Positions 27,673 to 35,511 of a stretch of 64,000 nucleotides of DNA are shown piece by piece. The stretch spans positions 145,061 through 209,060 of the forward strand of contig JAQTXH010000002.1 in NCBI GenBank assembly GCA_028688905.1. Direction: 5' to 3'. The number at the start of each line of letters is the position of its first letter. Position 1 is the first letter of the stretch. Source of the stretch: Acidiphilium sp. Lineage in GTDB: Bacteria > Pseudomonadota > Alphaproteobacteria > Acetobacterales > Acetobacteraceae. The position numbers and the translations under genes are program-made. Under the pieces are notes generated by a model that worked only from the letters and a program-made list of their open reading frames with translations, did not search any database and had not been told where the DNA came from.

Positions 27673-29396
27673 GTTGCCTCAGTCGTCCCGATCAGCGCGG
27701 CGTAGACGCCGTGGCGGGCAAGCAGCGCCGCGTGGCTACCTGATTCGACGATCCGCCCCTCGTCCAACACCAGAATCCGGTCCACTTGGCGCACTGTCGC
27801 CAGTCGATGGGCGATGATGATCGCGGTGCGATCTTGGGCGAGATCGGCGATCGTTTCGACCAGTTCCGCCTCGGTTTCAAGGTCGAGATGGGCGGTGGCT
27901 TCATCGAGAATGAGCAAGGGGGCGTCCTTCAGGAAGGCGCGCGCCAAGGCGAGGCGCTGGATCTGCCCGCCCGACAGACCCTCGCCAGCCTCGCCGATCA
28001 TGGTGTCGAGGCCGGCGGGCAGCGTCTCGATCACGTCGAGTAATTTGGCCCGCGCCAGCGCCGCGCGCATCGCCAGGGTGTCGGCACCCGGTCGGGCGAG
28101 GCGCAGATTATCGGCGATGGTGCCGGCGAAGAGGCGCGGGGTCTGCGGCACATAGGCAAGGCGGTGCCACCATGCCTCGCGATCCAGCGTATCGAGTGAT
28201 TGTCCGTCGCCGATCAGGATCTGGCCCTCGGCGGGCGCGACGAACCCGAGGATCGCGGCGGCGAGGCTTGATTTTCCAGCCCCCGACCGCCCGACGATCG
28301 CGGTGAGGGACCCGGCGGGAAACGCGCAGTCGATCCCGCGCAATACTGGCACGCCTGGAGCGTATTCGACCGAAAGCGCCTTGCAAACGATCGAAATCGC
28401 GCCATGCTGTGGCACTTTGGTGCCCCAGCGCACCTTGGGTTCGGTATCGAGCACGTCGAAAATCCGCCGCGCCGCCGCCAGGGCGCTCATCCGCGCGTGA
28501 TAATGCGTCGCCAAGCCACGCAGCGGCATGAAAAACTCCGGCACCAGCAGCAGGACAAAAAACGCCGGAAAAAAGCTGATATCGCCATGGATCAACCGCG
28601 CGCCGAACAGCACTGCCACCAGGGCGATCGACAGCGAGGCAAAAAACTCCAACGCCGCCGAGGTCAGGAACGCGACCCGCAGCCCCGCCATGGTGACACG
28701 GCGATATTCATCGGAAATCCGGCCAATCAGCGCAATCTCGTCGCGCGCCCGGCCGAACAGCTTGAGCGTGGTGATACCCTGCACCGCATCGAGAAAATGC
28801 GCACTCATCACCAGCAATTGCCGCCATTGCCGCTGGTTGATCGCCTCTGCCCGGTAGCCGATGAACACCATAAACAGCGGTATGATCGGTCCGCACACCA
28901 CCAGGATCAACGCGCTGATCCAGTCGAATGGCAGGATCGCCGCGAGGATGGCGAGAGGAACCAGAGCGACCAGCGCCATCTGAGGCAAATACCGTGCGAG
29001 ATAGGGTTCCAGCGCCTCGATGCCGTCGAGCAGGGTCGCGGCCAGATCGGCGCTGCGCTCGTCGGCTGCATAGGAGGGGCCGAGGGCGAACAGATGATCG
29101 AGCAGGGTGCGGCGGAGCGAGAGCTTGACCGAGGCCGCTGCCCGATGCGCGGCAATTTCGGCGGCAAAACTGAGTAAGGCGCGGATGACGAACAGCGCCG
29201 CCAGCCCCAGCAGATCGCCGCGGACATCCCCAAGCGTCGCATGGTCGAAAATAATCCCGGTGACGATGCGGGCGAGCAGGAATGCCTGCGCGATGAGCGC
29301 AATCCCGGCGGCAAAGCCAAGCGCAATCGCGGCACTCAGGCCACGCCGCGCGCCGCGCCCGGCTGCGATCAGCCGTTGGTCGATCTCGCGCGCCAT
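27660..29396 (-). CDS. cydD: Thiol reductant ABC exporter subunit CydD, 578 aa
   Basis: Partner of CydC in the inner-membrane exporter that supports cytochrome bd maturation. Membrane domain residues are about 20-310, then the nucleotide-binding domain: Walker A IVGRSGAGKSSLAAA, signature LSGGQIQRLALARAFL, Walker B LLILDEATAHLD, H-loop IIAHRL. It begins 7 bp after the OsmC-like gene and overlaps cydC, so the MBL hydrolase, OsmC, cydD and cydC appear to be one transcription unit. Confidence 0.94.
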   Translation of the reverse strand: MAREIDQRLIAAGRGARRGLSAAIALGFAAGIALIAQAFLLARIVTGIIFDHATLGDVRGDLLGLAALFVIRALLSFAAEIAAHRAAASVKLSLRRTLLDHLFALGPSYAADERSADLAATLLDGIEALEPYLARYLPQMALVALVPLAILAAILPFDWISALILVVCGPIIPLFMVFIGYRAEAINQRQWRQLLVMSAHFLDAVQGITTLKLFGRARDEIALIGRISDEYRRVTMAGLRVAFLTSAALEFFASLSIALVAVLFGARLIHGDISFFPAFFVLLLVPEFFMPLRGLATHYHARMSALAAARRIFDVLDTEPKVRWGTKVPQHGAISIVCKALSVEYAPGVPVLRGIDCAFPAGSLTAIVGRSGAGKSSLAAAILGFVAPAEGQILIGDGQSLDTLDREAWWHRLAYVPQTPRLFAGTIADNLRLARPGADTLAMRAALARAKLLDVIETLPAGLDTMIGEAGEGLSGGQIQRLALARAFLKDAPLLILDEATAHLDLETEAELVETIADLAQDRTAIIIAHRLATVRQVDRILVLDEGRIVESGSHAALLARHGVYAALIGTTEATCAI

Positions 29397-29403
29397 GCGG
29401 CGA

Positions 29404-29850
29404 TCAGGCCGTTACGAGAATTCCGGTGCCATCCGTCACCGTGACGTTGACCGGTATGCCGCGCGCCACCGAGGCCCCGACTGTGCAGAATTGTTCGAAT
29501 TGGCCCACGATGCGATCGAGATGGGTGATCGAGGTCGCCGGTTGGGCAAAGCTGATCGCAATGTCGATCGCCTGAACCCGCAGGTGATTATGCTCATCCC
29601 GCCCCATTGTCGCGGTCGCCGTAGTCACGACTGGCCCAGAGGTTTCGTGAAACTTGGTCATCGCGAAATGAAAGCTCGACGACATGCAGGAGCCAACCGC
29701 CGACAGCAAGAGGTCGACGGGCGTCGGTCCGCTGCCGGTACCGAGCGGTGGTGGCTCATCGGATATCAATTTAGGCACGCCCGGTCCGAAATCGGACTCG
29801 AACCGGTAAGCCTCGATCTGGCGCAGGGTGATTTGATGCGTCTCGTTCAT
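29404..29850 (-). CDS. OsmC-like peroxiredoxin-fold protein, 148 aa
   Basis: OsmC/Ohr-superfamily protein; members reduce organic or sulfur-based peroxides with two redox cysteines. The two expected cysteines are present, in LSAVGSCMSSSF and FEQFCTVGASVARGIPV. ATG 29850 has GGAGA about 10 bases upstream. The gene sits 32 bp after the MBL hydrolase and 7 bp before cydD. In this company a role in removing thiol peroxides or persulfides during low-oxygen respiration is a reasonable inference. The exact subfamily is not determinable by eye. Confidence 0.82.
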   Translation of the reverse strand: MNETHQITLRQIEAYRFESDFGPGVPKLISDEPPPLGTGSGPTPVDLLLSAVGSCMSSSFHFAMTKFHETSGPVVTTATATMGRDEHNHLRVQAIDIAISFAQPATSITHLDRIVGQFEQFCTVGASVARGIPVNVTVTDGTGILVTA

Positions 29851-29882
29851 CTTGTTCAGGTCTCCGGTCTCGTGCTCCCCCC

Positions 29883-30764
29883 TTACAGCACGTTGACCGG
29901 AATTTTCAGATAGGTCAGGCCGTTGGCCTCGGCGGGGGGCATGTCGCCCGCGCGCATATTCACCTGGATCGACGGCAGAATCAGCCGCGGCATGTCAAGG
30001 GTCGCGTCACGCGCCTCCCGCATCGCCGCGAATGCGTCCTCGGTCATCCCGTCGTGGACATGAATATTGTTCGCGCGCTCTTTGGCGACCGTGGTTTCCC
30101 ATACATATACCGAGCGGCTCTCCGGGCGGTAGTCGTGGCACATGAACAGCCGGGTTTCCGGCGGCAGAGCAAAAATCTTCTGGATCGAGCGGAACAAGGT
30201 ACGGGCGTTCCCACCCGGGAAATCGCAGCGGGCGGTGCCATAGTCGGGCATGAACAGTGTATCGCCGACAAAGGCGGCATCACCGATCACCCAGGTCATG
30301 CAAGCCGGGGTGTGACCGGGCGTGTGCATCACCCGGCCTTGCAGCGCGCCAATGGTGAAGTGGTCGCCATCGTTGAACAGCCGGTCGAACTGGCTGCCAT
30401 CGCGCTGAAATTCGGTACCGGCGTTGAAAATTTTGCCGAAAATATCCTGAACGATCGTGATATTTGCGCCGATGCCGATTTTGCCGCCCAATGCCTGCTG
30501 GATATAGGGGGCTGCCGATAAATGATCGGCATGGACATGGGTCTCCAGAACCCACTTGACCGTCAGCCCATGCTCCTTCACGTAAGCGATGATCTGATCG
30601 GCAAACGCCGTCGAAGTCCGGCCGGCTGCCGGATCGTATTCGAGTACCGAATCCACGACCGCGCAGGCGTTCGACGTCGGATCCTTGACGATATAGCTCA
30701 CCGTGTTCGTCGGTTCGTCGAAAAATCCCTTGACGTCCGGTTTCAACTGAAAAGCCTCCTTCAT
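29883..30764 (-). CDS. MBL-fold hydrolase resembling persulfide dioxygenase (ETHE1/Blh-like), 293 aa
   Basis: Metallo-beta-lactamase fold with THVHADH, HTPGHTPAC and GDTLFMPDYGTARCDFPGG, and the downstream metal histidine in LFMCHDYRPE. This combination is typical of the ETHE1/Blh group that oxidises glutathione persulfide to sulfite, although glyoxalase-II-like thioesterases share most motifs. The start ATG 30764 (MKEAFQL) follows GGGAG; a TTG 15 bases further upstream is less likely. It heads the unit with OsmC and cydDC and has its own perfect FNR box about 100 bp upstream. Confidence 0.82.
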   Translation of the reverse strand: MKEAFQLKPDVKGFFDEPTNTVSYIVKDPTSNACAVVDSVLEYDPAAGRTSTAFADQIIAYVKEHGLTVKWVLETHVHADHLSAAPYIQQALGGKIGIGANITIVQDIFGKIFNAGTEFQRDGSQFDRLFNDGDHFTIGALQGRVMHTPGHTPACMTWVIGDAAFVGDTLFMPDYGTARCDFPGGNARTLFRSIQKIFALPPETRLFMCHDYRPESRSVYVWETTVAKERANNIHVHDGMTEDAFAAMREARDATLDMPRLILPSIQVNMRAGDMPPAEANGLTYLKIPVNVL

Positions 30765-30865
30765 CGCCTTAACTCCCAAGTCTTGTCCGATACAAAAGTC
30801 TTGCCCGAGACAAACTCGCCGTCGCGCGGCACGAATGGTCCATACACTAGGTCGCTCGCGATGCC

Positions 30866-30879
30866 TTGATCTGAATCAA
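30866..30879. promoter_or_regulatory. FNR box (TTGAT-CTGA-ATCAA) of the MBL-OsmC-cydDC unit
   Basis: A perfect consensus just beyond the cytochrome c stop. A weak -10 (TATGGA on the minus strand, 30844-30839) gives a start near 30832 and a box centre at about -40, again class II geometry. It therefore probably starts transcription of the MBL hydrolase, OsmC and cydDC genes. Confidence 0.8.
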
Positions 30880-30888
30880 CGGCATAAA

Positions 30889-31272
30889 TCACGGGCTGGG
30901 AGCGCTCAGCGTCGCCAGATACGCGATAACATCCGCCCGGTCGGTCGCATTCGCCATCCCCATATAGGGCATTTTGGTTCCCGGCACATCGGACTGCGGA
31001 TTGGCCAGGAATTTATCGAGGGCCGGCGCGGTCCAAACGATATGGGCGGATTTCAGTGCCGGCGAAAAGTCGAACCCGGCGGTCATGGCGGCGGGCTTGC
31101 CATAGACACCGTAAAGACTCGGCCCGATGCCGTTCTGCCCCGATGCCGCACTGTGGCAGGCGGCGCATTGTTCGGCGAATATCGATTTGCCCTTGGCGAC
31201 ATCGGCAGCGCGCGCGCTCGCCGCGCCGCATAATCCGGCGGCGAAAATTGCGGCCATGATGATTGGTTTCAT
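30889..31272 (-). CDS. Monohaem c-type cytochrome, class I, 127 aa
   Basis: Periplasmic electron carrier. The signal peptide (residues 1-22, ending SARA) is followed by the haem site CAACH at 36-40 and a C-terminal methionine ligand region (GTKMPYMGM). Size and layout match cytochrome c550/c2-like proteins. ATG 31272 has a strong AAGGAGA site. It begins 22 bp downstream of the cytochrome-porin gene on the same strand, so the two probably form an operon and the protein is a likely periplasmic partner of that haem-bearing porin. Confidence 0.92.
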   Translation of the reverse strand: MKPIIMAAIFAAGLCGAASARAADVAKGKSIFAEQCAACHSAASGQNGIGPSLYGVYGKPAAMTAGFDFSPALKSAHIVWTAPALDKFLANPQSDVPGTKMPYMGMANATDRADVIAYLATLSAPSP

Positions 31273-31294
31273 TCTGTGTCTCCTTCTGTGTGGG

Positions 31295-32650
31295 TCAGAA
31301 CGCCAGCCAGATCCCGGTGAACAGCGTATCGTTTGCCTGGGCATTTCTGCCCGCTCCATCGTAGTTGCGGGCCAAACCGTTGAAGGTCGGGTAGATCGTG
31401 TTTTCGACAAAGAATTTTGCGTTCAACCAGGGCAGCCACGCGGGACCGCCATTGTTGAACGGATAGTAGTCGAGTTCCGTGGTCCAGCTATTGGTGTTCG
31501 GCTTGCCGTTGGCGTTGCCATAAATAACTTTATCAGCCCCCCCGTAAATCGTGTTGAACGATTCCGTAATTCCGTATTTTTGGAACAATAGTTCCGAAAC
31601 GGTCAATGTCGCCGTGTTCAGCGTGTCGGCTGGATTGGCCGCCAGCCCCAGCGGATAACTTGCCTGCCAGCTTTGGGACTCGTGAATGAAATTCGCCTGC
31701 ACCGAAAACGCCTGCTTCACGGTGATATACTGAAACTGTGAATCCGCTGCGACATCGATAAACTGGTCGGTCGTGCCGCTGATCATTCCCTGTGGATAGG
31801 GCCGATCCATCAAAGCGTATGTGCCAACCTCCAGCGAGGAATTACCCCATTGATGCTGCACCGCCAGCCGCAGATAGGGAATCATCCCATCGATCTGGGT
31901 GGCCGGCCCGACTCCAAGCGCATAACTCATCCGGTTCGGCAGTGACTTATAAAGATCGGCCTCGGCGTAGATCATGTTTTCCGGGGTCACGTTCAGCGCG
32001 GCATAAGCGCCGACGCCGTAAACCCCCTGCGCCAGGGCCGGGATCTGCTGTTCTGCGGTGGGGCCGTTGGCAAGCCCGGAGGGAATGAAAGGATAACCCC
32101 AGCTCGGCGGCGCGTTCCATAGATCGGTCACGGTGGGGGCGTTGTTGAAAGTCAGACCCCAGAACATCGGCTTGCCGAACAGTGTACCCGGCCGGGCGAG
32201 ACGGATATCGGTATTATCCCAATGCCATTGGTCGGCGATCCCGTCGTAGGTCACCTGAATGAAAGCCCCAAGGCCGAGCGAGGCGTCGAGTGCGCCACCA
32301 TAAAAAAGACTGGTCTGCTGCGCCGCCCAGGCATCGTTCGATTTGAACCCGGGTGCCAGACCGCCCGGAATTTTGTCATGCTGCTGGGTAAAGCCGATTT
32401 GCGACATCAAGGCAAAATTTTTCCAGGTCGGAAATTTCCCGCCGGCAATGTAGCCTTCCAGCTTGAAGTCACGGCCATAGGGGGTCAATTGCGGAAACCC
32501 GATATGGCATGCGGAGCAAGGTTCTCCCGTTTGCGCCGCGAAAGCCGGAATGGCCCGCGCTGTTGCTGGTGCCAGAAGAACCAGCGCCAAACCCAGGCAG
32601 ACACCGATTGCGCCCTGTTCATATTGTTCGCGTCGTGGAGCAAGTGCCAT
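31295..32650 (-). CDS. Outer-membrane cytochrome-porin fusion, Cyc2-like, 451 aa
   Basis: A signal sequence (about residues 13-33) is followed at once by one haem c site, CSACH at 45-49, and the pattern FPQLTPYGRDFKLEGY. The remaining ~380 residues alternate polar and aromatic short strands and end in ...GIWLAF, the C-terminal phenylalanine signal of outer-membrane beta-barrels. One N-terminal haem fused to a porin barrel is the architecture of Cyc2, the outer-membrane iron oxidase of acidophiles. Related barrel proteins of unknown role share the haem-flank motif. The start ATG 32650 is chosen because the longer frame runs through the FNR box. Iron or another extracellular redox partner is inference. 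Confidence 0.7.
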   Translation of the reverse strand: MALAPRREQYEQGAIGVCLGLALVLLAPATARAIPAFAAQTGEPCSACHIGFPQLTPYGRDFKLEGYIAGGKFPTWKNFALMSQIGFTQQHDKIPGGLAPGFKSNDAWAAQQTSLFYGGALDASLGLGAFIQVTYDGIADQWHWDNTDIRLARPGTLFGKPMFWGLTFNNAPTVTDLWNAPPSWGYPFIPSGLANGPTAEQQIPALAQGVYGVGAYAALNVTPENMIYAEADLYKSLPNRMSYALGVGPATQIDGMIPYLRLAVQHQWGNSSLEVGTYALMDRPYPQGMISGTTDQFIDVAADSQFQYITVKQAFSVQANFIHESQSWQASYPLGLAANPADTLNTATLTVSELLFQKYGITESFNTIYGGADKVIYGNANGKPNTNSWTTELDYYPFNNGGPAWLPWLNAKFFVENTIYPTFNGLARNYDGAGRNAQANDTLFTGIWLAF

Positions 32651-32707
32651 CGTGATCTCCCGGCTCGCTGTTCGGTTGAAGATTGGCGCAAGGGCCGCAT
32701 GGCGTCG

Positions 32708-32721
32708 TTGATTTATGTCAA
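32708..32721. promoter_or_regulatory. FNR box (TTGAT-TTAT-GTCAA, one mismatch) of the cytochrome-porin operon
   Basis: Nine of ten consensus positions match. It lies 58 bp upstream of the cytochrome-porin start. The expected start point for class II activation is about 32673; the -10 there (AATCTT) is poor, as often seen for activator-dependent promoters. It indicates oxygen-regulated expression of the cytochrome-porin and cytochrome c. Confidence 0.7.
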
Positions 32722-32786
32722 TTGTAACCATATCGTATCAATGGTGTGTCACGGCTCAGGAAAAGCTTCGGGTATGCTCACGCCGG

Positions 32787-33797
32787 TCAGTTGCTCCGCC
32801 GGCGAGCCTGATCGACCTTGTTATCGATTTCCGCCGCGATCCGGCCATTCCTGATCCCCAATTGGGCGTTGAACAGGCTGACGTCGCCACACCGCAGGGC
32901 GATGGTGGCCCCCTTCTGGGTGCCAAGCGGCATCACGTCGCCTTCCTGGAGATGCATCAGGGTGCTCAGTTTCATCGTCTGCTGATCGAGCACCGCTTCG
33001 AGTTCGATGTCGGTATGCCAAAGCTCTTCGGCCAGATGCGCCTCCCAGATTGAATCGCGGCCGAATTTTTCGCCCATGAACTGCTGGAGCAAAAGCTCGC
33101 GCACAGGTTCGATCGTGGCATAGGGCAGGATGATCCCGATCGTGCCACTGCGGTTGGCGGTGGTCAGCCCGATCCGTGCCGTCAGCGCCGCGCCGGTATT
33201 GCGCCCGACAGTGGCGAAGCGTGGATCGGTCTCGGTTCGCTCAAGCTCGAACGTAACGGCACAGATCGGCGCGAAACTGACGGTCAGATCGTGTAATATC
33301 AGGCGGATCAGGCGTTCGGTGAGATTGCGCTCGATTGAGGTGAGGGGCCGCGTGACCCGCGGTTGGCTCGGGGTGACGGTGCGGCCCCCGAGCAGGATTT
33401 CGGTGAGACTACAGATTGTGTCGTAATCGACGACCATAACGCCGAGATTGTCCCATTCGCGGGCGCGGAACACGGCATGGAGGGATGCGTCGCCGGCACC
33501 GGGAAAACGATCGGTCAGGCGTTGGGACGTAAGGTCCGTAAGGCGCACTTCGACATTGTCCTGAAACAGGTTCCGCAGGCTGCCCCCAAGGCTACGGACC
33601 AGCCGCTCGAACACGATCTCGGCCATCGGCAGGCGTTCGTAGCTGACGGCTTTGCCGTGGATCAACCGGTTGAGGGTGGGCGGATCAAATTCAGTGCGCG
33701 TTCCGGCGCTCCCGGCACCGACGATCATGTCGATTTCATCCGGCGCATGCAGGGATACGGCCACATCGCCACTTACATCGGTCCTGGCGTTCGTCAT
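32787..33797 (-). CDS. fliM: Flagellar motor switch protein FliM, 336 aa
   Basis: Middle component of the C-ring that binds phospho-CheY and sets rotation direction. It has an N-terminal EIDMIV motif like the CheY-binding helix, the central FliM domain (GTRTEFDPPTLNRLIHGKAVSYERLPM, LTSIERNLTERLIR) and the C-terminal SpoA domain (LMHLQEGDVMPLG, FNAQLGIRNGRIAAEI). ATG 33797 has AAGGAG about 10 bases upstream; an in-frame GTG at 33863 is less likely. No other flagellar gene is in the window, so it is isolated from the rest of the system. Confidence 0.92.
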   Translation of the reverse strand: MTNARTDVSGDVAVSLHAPDEIDMIVGAGSAGTRTEFDPPTLNRLIHGKAVSYERLPMAEIVFERLVRSLGGSLRNLFQDNVEVRLTDLTSQRLTDRFPGAGDASLHAVFRAREWDNLGVMVVDYDTICSLTEILLGGRTVTPSQPRVTRPLTSIERNLTERLIRLILHDLTVSFAPICAVTFELERTETDPRFATVGRNTGAALTARIGLTTANRSGTIGIILPYATIEPVRELLLQQFMGEKFGRDSIWEAHLAEELWHTDIELEAVLDQQTMKLSTLMHLQEGDVMPLGTQKGATIALRCGDVSLFNAQLGIRNGRIAAEIDNKVDQARRRSN

Positions 33798-33968
33798 CCT
33801 GCGCGCGGCTCCTTGCCTGACTTGACCAAGTTGGTCGATGTCACCGACGCGCAGTATCGCCACGATTAGTTAAGATTTGATGTATCGCCGCGCCAGAAAT
33901 CCCACTCGTTATAATTGCCGCTCAAATGGGTCCGTGCCCCTGGTCCTTGCCCGCATCATGAGAGCAAT

Positions 33969-34008
33969 ATTGCATTCGGTTGACGCCCATGCGGCAACCG
34001 AATGCAAT
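33969..34008. terminator. Strong 14-bp stem-loop downstream of the FadL-type gene
   Basis: ATTGCATTCGGTTG (33969-33982) and CAACCGAATGCAAT (33995-34008) are perfect inverted repeats with a 12-base loop. They lie about 55 bp after the FadL stop and 170 bp upstream of fliM on the same strand. No T-run follows, so it may be a factor-dependent terminator or processing site rather than an intrinsic terminator. Confidence 0.5.
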
Positions 34009-34011
34009 GAA

Positions 34012-34066
34012 ATTGCCCGCAAAAATAGAGACAGAGCCTGTTCGTCCATAATCGATGGGACTCTAG
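34012..34066 (-). repeat. Dispersed 55-nt element, copy B
   Basis: Gap-free partner of the element at 22547-22601, in opposite chromosomal orientation but the same orientation relative to the preceding gene. Its first bases CTAGAG supply the TAG stop codon of the FadL-type gene. See copy A for the conserved blocks. Confidence 0.6.
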
Positions 34067-35340
34067 AACTTGTGCTGAAACCCGACGCCGATGGCATTTT
34101 CCGACAGCGAGACACTATCTGTCCCTCCGCCGGGCAACAACGGGCTGGTGGGGCCAGAGACGGTGTTGTTAAAGGCATGCAGGTAGCTCACGGTGACATC
34201 GTTCTGCGGTGACATGTGATAGGTCAGGCCCGCGGAAACCTGATTTTCGATCACGCCGGGCGCAATAATATTGAAGGTCACGTTTGCGGCGGTGACCGGG
34301 TTTTCCGCGTGGTTAAAGCCGCCGCGCAGGGTCATCTGTGGCGTGACTTTATAGGCCACGCCGAATTTATAGACATTGATGTTCCGCCAGCCGAAACCGG
34401 GGCCATTGGCCGCCCCAAGCGGTGCCTGGGCCGAGCTTTGACTGCCGATCGCGGGAACCTCGGCATAGAAAATCCGTTCGAAGTCGGCGGCGACCATCAG
34501 TTGGGGCGTCAAATGATAGCCGAAGCCCACCGAAAAATTGGCGGGCACGTTGAAGCTTCCGTTGCCCGCAAACAGCCCGGCATATTTTTTGAACCGTTCC
34601 ATGTCGGCCTGCGGCGCGTAGGTACCGCCAAGGGAAAACTTCGGCGTGACCTGCCAGAAAAAGCCGAGTTTCACGCCGATGCCGAGCGCGCCATCGCCGC
34701 CGCGATCGGTTACCGCATTCGGGTGGATCGAATAGGGTTCGAACGGTTGCAAACCATCGGCGGAAAATACCTGATAGACAATCTGTGGCGAAACCGCGAC
34801 GGCAAAATTGGGCGTAATCTTATAAGACAAGGTCGGGGCGACGATGAGTTGCGCCAGATTGACCCCGAGATGGCCCGAGCCGCACAACATGTTGCCGGGA
34901 GCAAGCTGGCCGGTGCTTGGATTGGGGCATTTCAGCGCCCCGGTCGGATAGTCGGTATTAAGGCCGCCATTGCCGTAAACTGTGATGCCGAAAGCCCATT
35001 GCCGATTGAGGGGGGCATTGAAGCCAATTTCCGGGATCAGAAAATTGTCGTCCTTGCTGATCGACGAACCGTTCAACCCATAAGCATTGCCGGTACGACT
35101 CGCGTTGCGAGACGGCACGAAATAGGTGCTCCCGATCGAAAACGAATATCCCGCGAAGGAAATACTCGCGGGATTGTCGGCACCACCCATCGAGCCGGTG
35201 ACGACACCATCCGACGCGCCACCCATCGCGACAACCTTTTCCCCATAGCCGGTCTGGAAATATCCGTCGGTGGCATAGGCGACGCCGCTGCTCGCCATCA
35301 AGGCAATCATGGAAATCGTCACGATTCCGGTTTTACCCAT
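34063..35340 (-). CDS. FadL/OmpP1/TodX-family outer-membrane transporter, 425 aa
   Basis: Outer-membrane beta-barrel for uptake of hydrophobic compounds (fatty acids, aromatics). It has a signal peptide (residues 1-23, ending VAYA), then the hatch-domain pattern TDGYFQTGYGEKVVAMGGAS and GGADNPASISF that marks this family. A barrel follows, ending in GVGFQHKF with terminal phenylalanine. The length is normal. ATG 35340. It is a single gene by context; a dispersed repeat begins in its stop codon and a strong stem-loop follows. Confidence 0.92.
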   Translation of the reverse strand: MGKTGIVTISMIALMASSGVAYATDGYFQTGYGEKVVAMGGASDGVVTGSMGGADNPASISFAGYSFSIGSTYFVPSRNASRTGNAYGLNGSSISKDDNFLIPEIGFNAPLNRQWAFGITVYGNGGLNTDYPTGALKCPNPSTGQLAPGNMLCGSGHLGVNLAQLIVAPTLSYKITPNFAVAVSPQIVYQVFSADGLQPFEPYSIHPNAVTDRGGDGALGIGVKLGFFWQVTPKFSLGGTYAPQADMERFKKYAGLFAGNGSFNVPANFSVGFGYHLTPQLMVAADFERIFYAEVPAIGSQSSAQAPLGAANGPGFGWRNINVYKFGVAYKVTPQMTLRGGFNHAENPVTAANVTFNIIAPGVIENQVSAGLTYHMSPQNDVTVSYLHAFNNTVSGPTSPLLPGGGTDSVSLSENAIGVGFQHKF

Positions 35341-35511
35341 TCATCTCTCCCTGCGCGCCGGTCTGATCGAGGTGCTTGATGCACAATTCTGCCGTTGCAG
35401 CGTAACACATAGCCGATCTTGAATATAAGGCAACATAAATGTGGAAGACCCGCTCCGCCAGCGGCCATTGGCGCGGTCAGGCCAAACGGACCCAGTCGGT
35501 GCCGACAGGAC

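Noticed and set aside
32651-32731. Longer N-terminus for the cytochrome-porin
   Set aside because: The added segment runs through the FNR box and has no signal-sequence features; ATG 32650 gives a proper signal peptide.
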